Shown: piece by piece, positions 10,891-20,737 of the stretch
How the letters are laid out: every line of letters begins with the position of its first letter
Position numbering within the stretch: position 1 is the first letter of the stretch
Assembly: GCA_026315105.1 (NCBI GenBank)
Contig: CM048747.1
Coordinates: 279,446,154-279,510,153 of the forward strand
Source of the DNA: Locusta migratoria
Taxonomy: Eukaryota; Arthropoda; Insecta; Orthoptera; Acrididae
DNA: 64,000 bases
Direction: 5' to 3'
Position numbers and translations under genes: made by a program
Notes under the pieces: generated by a model
Databases searched by the model: none
What the model saw: only the letters and a program-made list of their open reading frames with translations
What the model was told of the DNA's origin: nothing

Positions 10891-11385
10891 GATGAAGGAG
10901 GAGCATTGTACCAAATTTGAAGCAAAACCAACAGGATGAAACTTCTGTAGATTCCATAAATCAAAAGTTTTTCTTGGAGATTTAAATTTTAGATTAACAA
11001 CTTTGTTTAATAATAACAGTAAGAATCAGTTGAAAAATACAGTGTATCATTGAATTATTATAGCATAAAGACATTTTGAATTCGATATAAAACCAGTAAC
11101 ATGAATCATATTATTATGTTATAAAATGGTTTCCAGAGTCCGTTAGCAGGAAAAATGACGTTATGAACACTCCGTACAGCAGATTTTTTCTGTTTCTTCT
11201 TTTTTGTGAAAACTTCAATTTTGTATTAACATTTCATTTTATTCTATAACAACAACAAAACGACAAACATGTTTACTTCATAAATCGGTTTTCATTTGTA
11301 TATAACACAAATTATTGAATCAAAGCATATTAGGTTAATTTTGTCCATTGTATGTATGGATGCTGGGGCCTCAGCCGTATATATT
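10891..11385. other. AT-rich unassigned DNA
   Basis: No gene or repeat hallmark is visible. Confidence 0.35.
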
Positions 11386-11442
11386 ATAATGAAAACAATG
11401 AAAAACACCACCATTAGCTGTAATTTCATACTGTCATTTAGT

Positions 11443-11479
11443 GGCAACCAGTTTCGATAGACCACGCCATCATCAGGCC
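11443..11479 (-). ncRNA. Hammerhead-like motif, left arm
   Basis: Minus strand: GGC, CTGATGA, a 14-nt insert, GAAA, CTGG, TT, GCC. GGC/GCC could close stem I. Stem II pairing is weak in this copy, so it may be a relic. Confidence 0.35.
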
Positions 11480-11693
11480 TTTAAAATAGGGTAAACTGTA
11501 CTTTGCTGCATTACAAAAAACGACAAAACAAATGGTGTCTCACTTTCATGGGACCCAACAGTACAGAGGATGAACAGGGACTGCTGTATATGCACGTTGA
11601 TCCTCTGTACTGTTGCGCCCCATGAAAGTGAGACACCAGTTGTTTTTATTGTTTTTTTGCAATGCAGCAAAATACAGTTTGTTCTACTTTAAG

Positions 11694-11730
11694 GGCCTGA
11701 TGATGGCGTGGTCTATCGAAACTGTTTGCC
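11694..11730 (+). ncRNA. Hammerhead-like motif, right arm
   Basis: Plus strand: GGC 11,694-11,696, CTGATGA 11,697-11,703, a 14-nt insert, GAAA 11,718-11,721, CTGT, TT, GCC. It is the mirror copy of the left-arm motif with one base changed. Confidence 0.35.
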
Positions 11731-11814
11731 AGTAAATGACAATATAAAAATACATCTGATGGTGGTGTTTTTCATTGTTTTCATTACAAAGCATATCAGG
11801 CACAACAAAATGTT

Positions 11815-11861
11815 GAAATGTTTGTATAGCTTATGGGACTTAACTACAGGGTCATCAGTCC
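11815..11861 (-). repeat. SINE tail fragment
   Basis: About 47 bp of the main SINE tail in reverse orientation, ending at GTCATCAGTCC, where the next SINE is inserted. Confidence 0.7.
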
Positions 11862-12060
11862 GCCGGCCGCGGTGGCCGAGGAGACTGAGGCGCTCCAGTG
11901 ACGGTCTGCACGGCCACTACGGTCGGGGTTTCGAATCCCCCCCTCGGGCATGGATATTTGTGCCGTCCTTAGTCTTGGCTAATTGATAAGTAGTTTGTAA
12001 GTTTAGGGACTGATGACCCCGTAGTTAAGTCCCATAAGCTTAACAAAGATTTGAACATTT
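11862..12060 (+). repeat. SINE (main family) inserted into a SINE tail
   Basis: Full head GCCGGCCGCGGTGGCCGAGG, B box and tail are present. Flanks GTCATCAGTCC (11,851-11,861) and GTCATCACTCC (12,061-12,071) form an 11-bp duplication with one mismatch. Confidence 0.9.
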
Positions 12061-12154
12061 GTCATCACTCCCTACGCTACTTGCTAGTGGACACCTGTCT
12101 TTAGACTGTGATATCACAGTGTTAATCGGTCGTTGACTCCCAGTTTTAGTTTTT

Positions 12155-12348
12155 CAAATTGTATGTAAAGCTTATGGGACTTAACTACGGGGTCATCAGT
12201 CCCTAAACTTACAAACAATTTATGAACTAGCTAACACTAAGGACGGCACAAATATCCATGCCCGAGGGGGGATTTCGAACCCCCGACCGTAGTGGCCGTG
12301 CAGACCGTGACTGGCGCGTCGCAGTCCCCTCGGGCACCGCGGCCGGCT
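12155..12348 (-). repeat. SINE (main family)
   Basis: Near full-length reverse copy with tail, CCCGAGGGGGGATT and head. I could not find a target duplication. Confidence 0.9.
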
Positions 12349-12561
12349 AGGCGCAAGACATTTTCCTTAAATTTGAAGAGCACATTAGGAAATTGATATC
12401 ACTTTTGCAAGTGTCTAGAAGTAGGCCTCAATAACAACAACTTCACATCATAAAATTTGTAAAAAAATTCTACATCTTAATGTATTGAGGGTTTTTTTCC
12501 TGTAATTTTTCATTTATTTATTTATTTTATTTTATTTTATTAATTTGAATGATTCTCCTCA

Positions 12562-12759
12562 GCCGGCTGCGGTGGTCGAGGGGACTGAGGCGCTTTAGTC
12601 ATGGTCTGCACGGTCACTACGGTCGGGGGTTCGATCCCCCCCTCGGGCATGGATGTTTGTGCCGTCCTTACGATAAGCTAGTTGTTAAGTAGTTTGTAAG
12701 TTTAGGGACTGATAACCCCGTAGTTAACTCCCATAGGCTTAACAAACATTTGAACATTT
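12562..12759 (+). repeat. SINE (main family), 11-bp duplication
   Basis: Full copy flanked by GATTCTCCTCA at 12,551-12,561 and 12,760-12,770. A LINE-type tail remnant (ATGTAGATGTAG) follows. Confidence 0.95.
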
Positions 12760-12839
12760 GATTCTCCTCATATGTAGATGTAGAATTGAATGTTTTGTTC
12801 CTAGCCTACGGACGATGGTTTAAATTTTGTGACGTCACG

Positions 12840-12999
12840 ATACCTTCCCTTGGTAATACGTGGGCGCGTTTAATGTGATCAGCCGGCGGCGGGGCCGGGG
12901 GAGGGGGAAGCCGGCGCAGGCAGCGTGGCGCGCTGGCGGCGTCAGTTTTAAGGGCGGCTGCAGGCGGCGAGCAGCCAGTGTGGCAGCGGCGTCGGCGGC
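12840..12999 (+). promoter_or_regulatory. GC-rich promoter and 5' UTR of the TRIM-like gene
   Basis: A sharp shift to CpG-rich sequence occurs in an otherwise AT-rich region. TCAGT at 12,942-12,946 fits an arthropod initiator 56 bp before the ATG, followed by a GGGCGG Sp1-like box. There is no TATA box. The ATG at 13,000 has G at -3 and G at +4, a good start context. Extent and start site are inferred. Confidence 0.45.
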
Positions 13000-13151
13000 A
13001 TGGACGTGGACCACGTGACCTACATCTTCGGCAGCGTGTCCCGCCGCAGGCAGTCGGACGACGCCAGCGCCGCCAAGCGGCGCTCGCTGGACCCGCAGCC
13101 CGCCGCGGGGTCGCCGCCCACCGCCGCCGTCACGCTGCGGTCGCCCATCAG
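13000..13151 (+). CDS. First coding exon of a TRIM/RING-finger-like gene (candidate)
   Basis: The reading frame begins MDVDHVTYIFGSVSRRRQSD and runs 50 codons plus two bases to CCCATCAG followed by GTGCGC, a plausible splice donor at 13,152. It is basic, Ser/Pro/Ala rich and probably disordered. Sequence composition is CpG-rich, unlike the surrounding repeats, and a promoter-like stretch lies just upstream. The exon ends in phase 2. The RING exon at 42,404 begins with exactly the one base needed to complete the codon (AG+G, Arg). I know no family with this N-terminus, so the link rests on phase, strand and composition. Alternatives are an unrelated short first exon or a chance GC-rich frame. 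Confidence 0.5.
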
Positions 13152-14041
13152 GTGCGCGCCACGCTCCTACTGCACCGCTGCCCGTATACAGGGGCAGTCG
13201 TAAGCGAGGAAAAATATTTCCTACAACGGAATAAATCGCAATTTGCTTCACTCTATTAGGTTTAGATGGAATACCAAACTGTGGCGAATGAAAATTTGTG
13301 CCCGGCCGGCATTCGAACCCGGGATCTCCTGCTTACTAGGCTGACGCGTTGGCCACTCCGCCACCGACACAGTCACCAGCCCCACTGCAGAGGACTCTTC
13401 CCTGCACGTCTCCCGCCTAGGGATGACGGTTGTCGCTGAAACAACCGGTTTTCGGTTATACCGGTTCTTTTCATCTCCACTATAACCGCACTGTAAAAAC
13501 TGCTCAAGATAACCGGTTTTTTAAATAACCGGTTTTCGGTTTTTTATTGCTATTATTTCCAGTAGAGTTTGACCGAAACATAATTTGCGGCCGAAACAGA
13601 AACCGTAATCGAATTTTCGGTTCTTCTAGTTTTGGCCAAAACAAAAACTTACGAAATTTAGTTAAAATTTAGGTAAATTTACGTCATACGTCAAATCACT
13701 AGTCTTTCCACATTTTGCAAGATCCCCTCCCAATACTACGCCTTCCTGAGTGTGTACAAGCCTAGCCAGGAGTCCGTAGAAGACGAAATACGAAGCATAC
13801 TGAGTTACTGGCCTCGTGCATTCAGCAGTTGCGAATATTCTGCCAACCACTCCGTAAGTTGGACTTGAGAGCCAGCGCATACTAATATATATAAAAGTTA
13901 CAGTCAGTAGATGAACTTCAATCACTGCTGCAGAAGTATTTTGAAAAATAAAGTCACTGTTCAGACTAACAGTATGATTATTATCAGTGTAAATTTACGC
14001 AAATTGAACTAGAAAAGCTGTGTATCATATGATCAAAGAAT

Positions 14042-14250
14042 GTTCAAATGGGTGATAGTTCTTATGAGACCTAACGGATTAGGTCATTGGTCCCTAGACT
14101 TACAAACTCCTTAATCTAACTTAAACCTTCTTACGCTAAGGACAACATACACACCCATGACGGAGGGAGGAGGGAGGACTCGAACCCCCGACTGGAGCAG
14201 CCACGCAGTCCGTGACATGGAGCCTCAGACCGCACGGCTACCTCGCGAGC
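14042..14250 (-). repeat. SINE (diverged) inside the hAT element
   Basis: Reverse copy with tail (TTCAAATGGGTGATAGTTC), GGAGGACTCGAACCCCCGAC and head. It is older and more diverged than most others. Confidence 0.75.
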
Positions 14251-14389
14251 AATGTTACCTAAACCCATATTGGTTATTAAAAAAAGCCCCTCGCTTTCAA
14301 GGAATCACATTAATCAATCTTGTTAGCATAACAAAATGATAATACATTTAAAGTTATTATTCCAAGCTTATAGTACATTACTTAAATAA

Positions 14390-14560
14390 TAAGTATATGA
14401 ATCGTATTTACCTTCTCTTCCAAGGAGCATTTTGGATGCTTTCTCCTTAAATGACACAGCATGTTTGTAGTACCTCCACCCATTTTCAGTTTTTTAAAAC
14501 AAATGGAACATTGTACCGTACTTCGTGAAGTACTTCCACACTGGGGAGTTTGCCATTTAA
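14390..14560 (-). pseudogene. BED zinc finger, transposase N-terminal remnant
   Basis: The CxxC pair (CSIC) and the H-x4-H pair (HLRRKH) match a BED finger, which binds DNA in ZBED and hAT transposases. The frame then ends, and no RNase H-like catalytic core or dimerisation domain is found between the element ends. Confidence 0.65.
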
Positions 14561-15529
14561 GACACAACCGATGTCTGGCGACAGCAGCACGGAACTGCCG
14601 CATGACCAGACAGGGGCAAGTCTCGTACACTGCCGGTGCACGCGCGTCGTCTAATAGGCCACGCCACACGGCAACAGTTGCATCGATGCCTCAATAGCTG
14701 CACCACTTCTTCAGTTCTTATGTCACGCGTTTGTTGCGCGTTTCTGAGTGCCTGGATTGTTCTTAAATTATCACTTATCGCTTTCCTTAGTTCCTGTGAT
14801 GACCTAATATTTCACAGCAGTGGAAATTTTAGGAATAGCCCTAAATATTAGGGTCTATTAGTTTTAATATTTTAAAATTATTTACAAAAAATATATTTCG
14901 AACCACTACTACAGGAAGTAGTCGTACCGGTTTTTTAGCCGGTTCTTGGCAATAACTAAAAAACCGGTTACAACCGACACCAAAAAGCACCGAAAAAACC
15001 GGTTATTCAAAACTAAAACACCGGTATCGGTTTTAACCGGTCGGTTTTTCACATCCTTACTCCCGCCACACATAAATCTTCATTCGCCACGCCTCATGGT
15101 CTGTTCTCCCTGATGCGGGAATACAGTATTGTGGCTGAGAGCATTATAGAATAAATAGGCTGTGATATAGGAAAGAGACAGCGTGGCGAAAGGAGATTTG
15201 TGTGTGACGGGAGACGTGCAGGGAAGAGTCCTCTGCAGTCGGGCTGGTCACTGTGTCCTCGGTGGCGGAGTGGTAAACGCGTCTGCCTAGTAAGCAGGAG
15301 ATCTCGGGTTCGAATCTCGCTCGGGCACAAATTTTCATTCGCCACAGTTTGGTTTTCCATCTAAACCTAATACAGTGAAGCCATAACATCGCAAATTGCG
15401 ATTTATTTCATTCATTTGAACGCTGTAATTCGTCAAAAATATATATATTTCTTACAAATTGTCACGCACTCAGTTGCAAACATAAATTCGTGTTCCACAT
15501 GTTCCTCGTCATCAGCGTCGTTAGAGACT

Positions 15530-15668
15530 CAAATGTTTGTAAATCTATCGGACCAAACTGCGTGGTCATTAGTCCGTAGCTTACAAACTACTTAAACCTA
15601 GGTAAACTAACCTAAGGACAAACACACACACCCATGCCCCAGGGAGGACTCGAACCTCCTCGGCTAGC
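15530..15668 (-). repeat. SINE variant B, head missing
   Basis: Tail (AAATGTTTGTAAATCTATCGG) through B box (GGAGGACTCGAACCTCC) in reverse; the A-box part is lost. Confidence 0.8.
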
Positions 15669-15669
15669 A

Positions 15670-16296
15670 CATTAGAGACTGATTATGCCTTTCAGTGTTC
15701 AGTCTGGAGCATAGTACCTCCAACAAAATTCCTCCATGATCCCCTATTCAATGCTAACATTGATGCCTCGTCTGATGTTATGCCTTTTACTTCAAAATCA
15801 TTCTGCACCGAATCTAAGTACTTTTTTCTTGGTCTACCTCGAATCCTCTTACCCTCTGTTGCTGAGCTCATGAGTTAGGTAACCTTGCTTCTCCCATGCG
15901 TATAACATGACCCCACCATCTCAGTCTGTTCGTTCTAACTGCTTCATCTATGGTGTTCATTCTCAGATTTCCTTTGATTTCCTAATTATGGACACCCACC
16001 AGCTATTGTTCCCATCTATTAGTACTTGCAATCATTCTTGCTACTTTTATATCTGTGTCATCTACTTTATGAATAAGGTAACCTGTATCCACCCAATTTT
16101 CACTCCCATACAACAAAGTTGGTCGACAGATAGAGCGGTTCACTGCTAACTTAGTCTTGGTACTGACATCCTTCTTTTATAAGACAGTAGATCTCAGCTG
16201 AGCACTCACTGCATTACCTTTGCTGCAGCTCGATTCCAGTTCTTTCGCTATGTTGCCATCCTGTGAGAAAATACATAAAAAAAAAAAAAATCAAAT

Positions 16297-16348
<52 letters not shown>

Positions 16349-16860
16349 CTTATGTGACTTAACTACGGGGTCATCAGTCCCTAAACTTACAAACTACTTA
16401 TGAACTACTTACGAACTAGGTCGGCACAAATATCCATGCCCGAGGGGGGATTCGAACCCCCGACCGTAGTGGCCGTGCAGATCGTGACTGGAGCGCCTGA
16501 GTCCCCTCGGCCACCGCGGCCGGCAGAAAATACATCCCAGGTACTTGAAGCTGTCTACCTGTTCTAACTATGTTCCTCCTATTTGGCACTCAATCTGTTT
16601 AAATCACTTTCCCAAAGACATTACTTTCGTTTTGGAGATGCTGATCTTCATATCATAATCCTTGGAACTCTGATCGAGCTGTGAAATATTAGTTTGCAAC
16701 CTTTCAACCGAATCTGCCAATGCAACTAAGTCATCCGCATATGCGAGACTTCTTATTTTGTTTTCACCTATTTTAATCCCGCCCGGCCAGTCTCTTGTTT
16801 TCATGTTCCTATGCCAATAAATGAGAAAGCAATTGAATGGTAAAAATCTGGAAATAATGG
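15670..16860 (-). mobile_element. LINE fragment (RTE-like RT with YADD box), interrupted by a SINE
   Basis: Minus strand reads GIKIGENKIRSLAYADDLVA, then LDQSSKDYDMKISISKTKVM, the RT catalytic YADD box and downstream KTKVM motif. After the SINE, pieces such as DFEVKGITSDEASMLALNRG and SWRNFVGGTMLQTEH form the C-terminal tail. Stops are frequent. It is the same broad class as the fragment at 5,725-6,370. Confidence 0.8.
16277..16524 (-). repeat. SINE (main family) with long A tail, 11-bp duplication
   Basis: AGAAAATACAT is duplicated at 16,266-16,276 and 16,525-16,535. The tail (minus strand) carries about 46 A (T tract 16,301-16,346), so the insertion is probably young. Confidence 0.95.
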
Positions 16861-16862
16861 TG

Positions 16863-17059
16863 GCCGGCCGCGCTGGCCGAGGGGTCTGAGGCGCTCCAGT
16901 CACGGTCTGCACGGCCACTACGGTCGGGGGTTCGAATGCCCCTCGGGCTTGGATATTTGTGCCGTCCTCAGTCTTAGCTAGTTCATAAGTAGTTTGTAAG
17001 CTTAGGGACTGATGACCCCGTAGTTAAGTCCCATAAGTGCTACAAACATTTGAACATTT
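16863..17059 (+). repeat. SINE (main family), 12-bp duplication
   Basis: Full copy flanked by GAAATAATGGTG at 16,851-16,862 and 17,060-17,071. Confidence 0.95.
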
Positions 17060-17071
17060 GAAATAATGGTG

Positions 17072-17670
17072 GACATTTGGGTGCTACCCCAGTCTAACAT
17101 ACAGAGTTGCGACAGTCACTGCTGGGAACGTTGTTACCAAATGACAGTTGAAACGAGACTAGCGCTCCTAATGGTTCGCAAGCTGCCGTAAGAATAATGT
17201 TTGTTTATAATTACTTATCTATGCAATTAACGAAATAATTTCTAAATTTTTTTGCGTTTCAAGCATTAGTAAAATATCGAAAGACATAAATAATCGTGAA
17301 ATAAATGTAAAAACAGTCGAAATTCCGTTTCAGCGATATAAACAAAAACTTATTCTTGAGAAAATACTTACAAATTTGTGTATATTTTGCAACCAACTCC
17401 GCTAAAAGTAAGAGAATATAAACAGACGAGAAACTTTAATTCCTGTTATGGTCTGTTCTTACATGATAAGCAATTTCATTGACGTGTAAAAATTCGATGT
17501 CGAGTCTAATGATTCGAACATTTTCCCAATTCACTCATCTTTCTTCTAAACGTATATACTTTTGAGTGTAATTAATTTTGTTTATAAAACGAAAGTCTCG
17601 AAGATTTTTGGCAATCGTGGTTCAGATGTAGCAACAATTGTGAAATTGGTTTCTGCTTTGTTGGGAAACT
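17072..17670. other. AT-rich unassigned DNA
   Basis: No gene or repeat hallmark is visible. Confidence 0.35.
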
Positions 17671-17672
17671 GT

Positions 17673-17894
17673 AGCCGCGCGGGAGTAGTCGAGCGGTCTG
17701 GAGTGTCACCACAGTCATATATTAGACTGTGGTGTCACCTTGCGGATCGCGCGGGCTCCCGCGTCGGAGGCTCGAATCCTCCCTCTGGCATGGATGTTTG
17801 TGTTGTCTTTAGTATAAGTTGGTTCATAAGTAGTTTGTAAGTTTACGGACTGATGACCCCACAGTTAACTCCCATAAGATTTACAAACATTTGA
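17673..17894 (+). repeat. SINE with a short inverted-repeat insert in the tRNA head
   Basis: Head GCCGCGCGGGAGTAGTCGAG, B box GGAGGCTCGAATCCTCC and the usual tail. Between A and B boxes lies a hairpin-forming insert: GTGTCACCACAGTC pairs with GACTGTGGTGTCAC around 17,701-17,740. Confidence 0.8.
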
Positions 17895-17984
17895 TTTTAG
17901 GGAAATTGTCTTTTTGCTTTCGTTGTTTTCTTGTCATGTTTAAGAGGATTTTCATACAGCTACAGCGGCAATTGCTGATCTGTT

Positions 17985-18282
17985 CAAACGTTTGTTAAGC
18001 TTAAGCGACTTGACTGCGGGGGTCATCAGTCCCTAAACTTACAAACTACTTACGAACTAACTTACACTAAGGACGGCACAAACATCCATGCCCGAGGGGG
18101 GATTCGAATCCCCGACGGCGAACGGCGCCCCAATGCGCACGGCTAATCCGCCGCGACGCGAAATAACAGCCACCCGGCTGCGGAGAATAGCTTCATTGGC
18201 GTTTACCAATGATTTCGACAAAATTACTCTTATCTTCTTCAGGACGTTTGTCGGGCTATTGAACACTATAGACCGGCAGTAC
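17985..18282 (-). repeat. SINE variant C with Penelope-type 5' extension
   Basis: The tail and B box are standard. The head differs (CGTGCGCATTGGGGCGCCG on minus) and is preceded on its 5' side by about 110 bp carrying a hammerhead-like motif (CTGAAGA, GATAA/TTGTC hairpin, GAAA). The same arrangement recurs at 21,743-22,000. Confidence 0.75.
18211..18242 (-). ncRNA. Hammerhead-like motif in SINE variant C
   Basis: Minus: CTGAAGA, A, stem GATAA/TTGTC (one wobble) with an 8-nt loop, GAAA, TCAT. The UH cleavage position reads TG, so cleavage is not expected. Confidence 0.3.
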
Positions 18283-18289
18283 ACCCGTG

Positions 18290-18640
18290 GATATTTTGAT
18301 TGTATATTTATTTATTTAGAATTCTGAATGCTTTATAGTGTATGAGGCTGTGAATTTTATAGTTTTAATCTTGTTTACCCATGACAGAGGAGTTATTATG
18401 TACAAAGTTTCATGAAAACATTTCTGTCGCCAGACAAAGAGTTGTATATTATTATTATTGTTGTTGTTGGTAGTATCCGCAACACTTAACTGTTATATAG
18501 CTGACACGGCTTAAATCCAGAATAGCCGACAGATGCGTATAGTTCAGGCTGGACCAATGTTGGCAACAGCAGTTTCTACCCAGGAATGTTGTTAGCCAGT
18601 CGGTTGATAGTATGAGTGCTATGTTAAAAGAAAATGACTG
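18290..18640. other. AT-rich unassigned DNA
   Basis: Contains a short ATT/GTT microsatellite near 18,450-18,470. Nothing else is recognised. Confidence 0.35.
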
Positions 18641-18645
18641 ATTTA

Positions 18646-19409
18646 CTAGCTTCAACCCGCGGCTCCGCTCGCATGTTGGTTGATTATGATAGATCTTAAT
18701 GCGCGAAACGTCAAATCGAATTTTTAAAAGAGACGTGTTAAAAGAAATTTCTTTTTTACTGCTTTATTTATTTATTCTTATATTTCCTTATTTGTATGCT
18801 TATCCTTACAGAGAAAGAGCAGACGACATTGTAGCACGCTTAGACCAAAGATATGGCCTGTGGCATCACGTTTCGTTATATGTAACCTCCTTACTATAGA
18901 GTCGCAAAGGTCATAGCTGGCCTTCAGTCCGAATTTTTTTATAATTTGACGACTTTCAACCATCATATCTTCCATACCCTTATAGCTATCGGCATGGAAC
19001 TGCTATGGGGTACAACGGGAGACTTCGGACAACAATTACACACATACGATTCGTTTGTGTTCTGTAGTTTTCGCTGCAGAGGAAATATTAACACACACGC
19101 ACGTAGAATTTTATGTACACCGATAACTTTCCATCCCAATATACTCCACCCTTTTATCATTATCAACGCTCAAGCAACAATGCAACGAATAAAACCATTT
19201 TCAAAGAATAAATATCATTTTGAAAGAGTAATTATTGTTCCGCATTATATTCTTCAAATTACTAAATATGTATCACATCGCTATAAAACCGTGCCTAAAA
19301 CCTTCCTCAGGTATAAATTAGTAATTGTACAAATATTTAAGTCTCTGCGTCTTGTCGTTCGGACGTGATAAGCGTACACCGAACAGACATTCACATTAAT
19401 ATATATAGA
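18646..19409 (-). mobile_element. Short non-autonomous Helitron
   Basis: On the minus strand the element starts A|TCTATATATATTAATGTG at 19,409 and ends GAAGCTAG|T at 18,646. The 3' end is preceded by GC-rich GAGCGGAGCCGCGGG, able to form the usual terminal hairpin. The flanking A and T fit Helitron insertion between A and T. No Rep/helicase frame is present. Confidence 0.65.
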
Positions 19410-19556
19410 TAAATAGCTATCCGATAGCCATAAAACCGTGCCTAAAGCCATCCCCGGGTAGACATTAGTAACTGTACAAATTTTTAGCTGTTAATGTCTT
19501 GTGGTTCAGACGTGATAAACGTACACCGAACAGACATTCACATTTATACATATAGA
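19276..19556 (-). repeat. Tandem duplication of the Helitron 5' end
   Basis: A 128-bp block (19,276-19,403) is repeated at 19,424-19,552 with about ten differences, sharing AAAACCGTGCCTAAA and CACCGAACAGACATTCACAT. The second copy again reaches a Helitron-like 5' end. Confidence 0.7.
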
Positions 19557-19559
19557 ATG

Positions 19560-20690
19560 ACCGGACAATGTTACATCGAGAACATTATCAGCCATAGAGC
19601 AGGAACAGCATTAATTAATTTCCCCAAATAAGCCCCAAATTTCGAATGCTATGATAAAAGAGAATTAGGCCTATTGATTTATTGATCGGACAACTTAGCT
19701 ACATTGCTTGTTTAATATGAACAGAAAACAGCTGCCGCTGTCTATAATTTCATTGACTATTTGAAACTTCCAACGATTGTTCGCCTTCATTCCCGCGAGT
19801 TCACGACTGTTGCCAACATTCCGTGCAACGTATGTGTCGGCTATTCTGGAATTTTTCCGCTGACACTATTTAAGACTTTACAGTTTGTGATCATCCTAAA
19901 CTTATATTCACGAGCCGCCACTGAGAAAAGAAGACCGCATATATAATGCTTGTGCAATCTTTTCCTCCACATTTGCTAGACCTGCAAACTATGGCGTTTA
20001 TCCCGCACTGACGTGAGGTCCACGTGGATGCTATGATGGTGGCGTAGCTAGCGCCGTGTGCCTTGGCGCCTCTACGTCCTGTAAGTGGGCACTTAACGCG
20101 CTCTGCTGTTCGGTGGCTCAAGTGCTGCTCCTGAAGACTATTCGGGACAACTGCTGGGATATGAAGTTGCGCTGTGAGCATCTCAGTGTCCAGAGGACTT
20201 GCCCGCGAAAGTCAGAGATCCCACATTCGCCTCTCGTGCCACCTTACTGTTTTAATGTGCTAGGAAGTTTCATTTCAGTCTGAATCTTGCAAGATAGGAG
20301 TGCTGGAAAAATCACGAAATTCTTCGAAATTTAAGTGTAATTACACAGTATAATTCGTGTCCATCCCGAAGTGTCTGTAAATTCGGGTTTTTCAACATTT
20401 GCGTGATCTTCTGCCCTGATCGTGGAACCCATTTTGTACAGGCTGGTTCAGAATTACTATTACAGTTTTTTATGGTATTGATGGTACTTAGTTTTTACAA
20501 GGAACCCATGTCCGGAAATTTCCAATTAAACTACGTTTGATGATTGGATAACTTTGAAATTTCTCGCTTCGCGATACGCACTCAGTGGATACAATGAGCC
20601 CCCACTTTCCAGCTCTACTTGAACTTGTACTGTGTTCAGTTACTCGTCTTCGGTTTCTCTTCTACCTGAACTGATTGTAAGCGAAATAAC
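19560..20690. other. Unassigned DNA
   Basis: A moderately GC-rich part (19,980-20,240) has small open frames without recognisable domains. I cannot assign an exon. Confidence 0.3.
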
Positions 20691-20692
20691 AA

Positions 20693-20737
20693 ATGTTCAT
20701 ATGTTTGTAAATCTATCGGACTCAACTGCTGGGTTTA
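20693..20737 (-). repeat. SINE tail, left piece of a split SINE
   Basis: Tail sequence (ATATGTTTGTAAATCTATCGG) stops at ACTGCTGGG, where a LINE begins; the SINE resumes at 21,743. Confidence 0.75.

Larger units (their letters stand above)
11391..11787. mobile_element. Long foldback element with hammerhead-like motifs in both arms
   Basis: The two halves (about 11,391-11,575 and 11,604-11,787) are reverse complements with a few differences, so the unit is almost wholly palindromic around a 25-30 bp loop. It starts with AATGAAAACAATG and ends with CATTGTTTTCATT. Each arm carries one motif of the CTGATGA...GAAA type. There is no coding capacity. The target duplication is unclear. Confidence 0.8.
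13418..15059 (-). mobile_element. hAT-type DNA element with BED-finger remnant
   Basis: The ends are TAGGGATG at 13,418 and CATCCTTA at 15,052-15,059, an imperfect inverted pair. Subterminal stretches on both sides are rich in ACCGGTT. CTCCCGCC is duplicated perfectly at 13,410-13,417 and 15,060-15,067; 8 bp is the hAT hallmark. A minus-strand frame at 14,382-14,669 keeps a BED-type zinc finger (CSICFKKL...TTNMLCHLRRKH) typical of the N-terminus of hAT transposases. No catalytic domain remains, so the copy is non-autonomous. Confidence 0.85.
13228..15405. mobile_element. tRNA-Thr-like foldback element, split by a hAT insertion
   Basis: Left arm 13,228-13,417 (continuing at 15,068) and right arm about 15,170-15,405 are inverted copies of each other. 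Without the hAT insert the element is about 530 bp and almost palindromic. Each arm contains a tRNA-like sequence. On the + strand of the right arm it reads GGTGGCGGAGTGGTAAACGC, an anticodon stem-loop CTGC-CTAGTAA-GCAG with anticodon AGT (Thr), and B box GGGTTCGAATC. A tRNA-like head inside long terminal inverted repeats is unusual. It may be two SINEs head to head or a true foldback transposon. Confidence 0.7.

Noticed and set aside
12840..13251. Minus-strand 138-codon frame over the promoter and exon 1
   Set aside because: It is the GC-rich antisense shadow of exon 1 and its promoter; the plus frame has the better start context and donor.
16293..16346. Poly(T) tract as a terminator
   Set aside because: It is the A tail of the reverse SINE, bounded by a target duplication.
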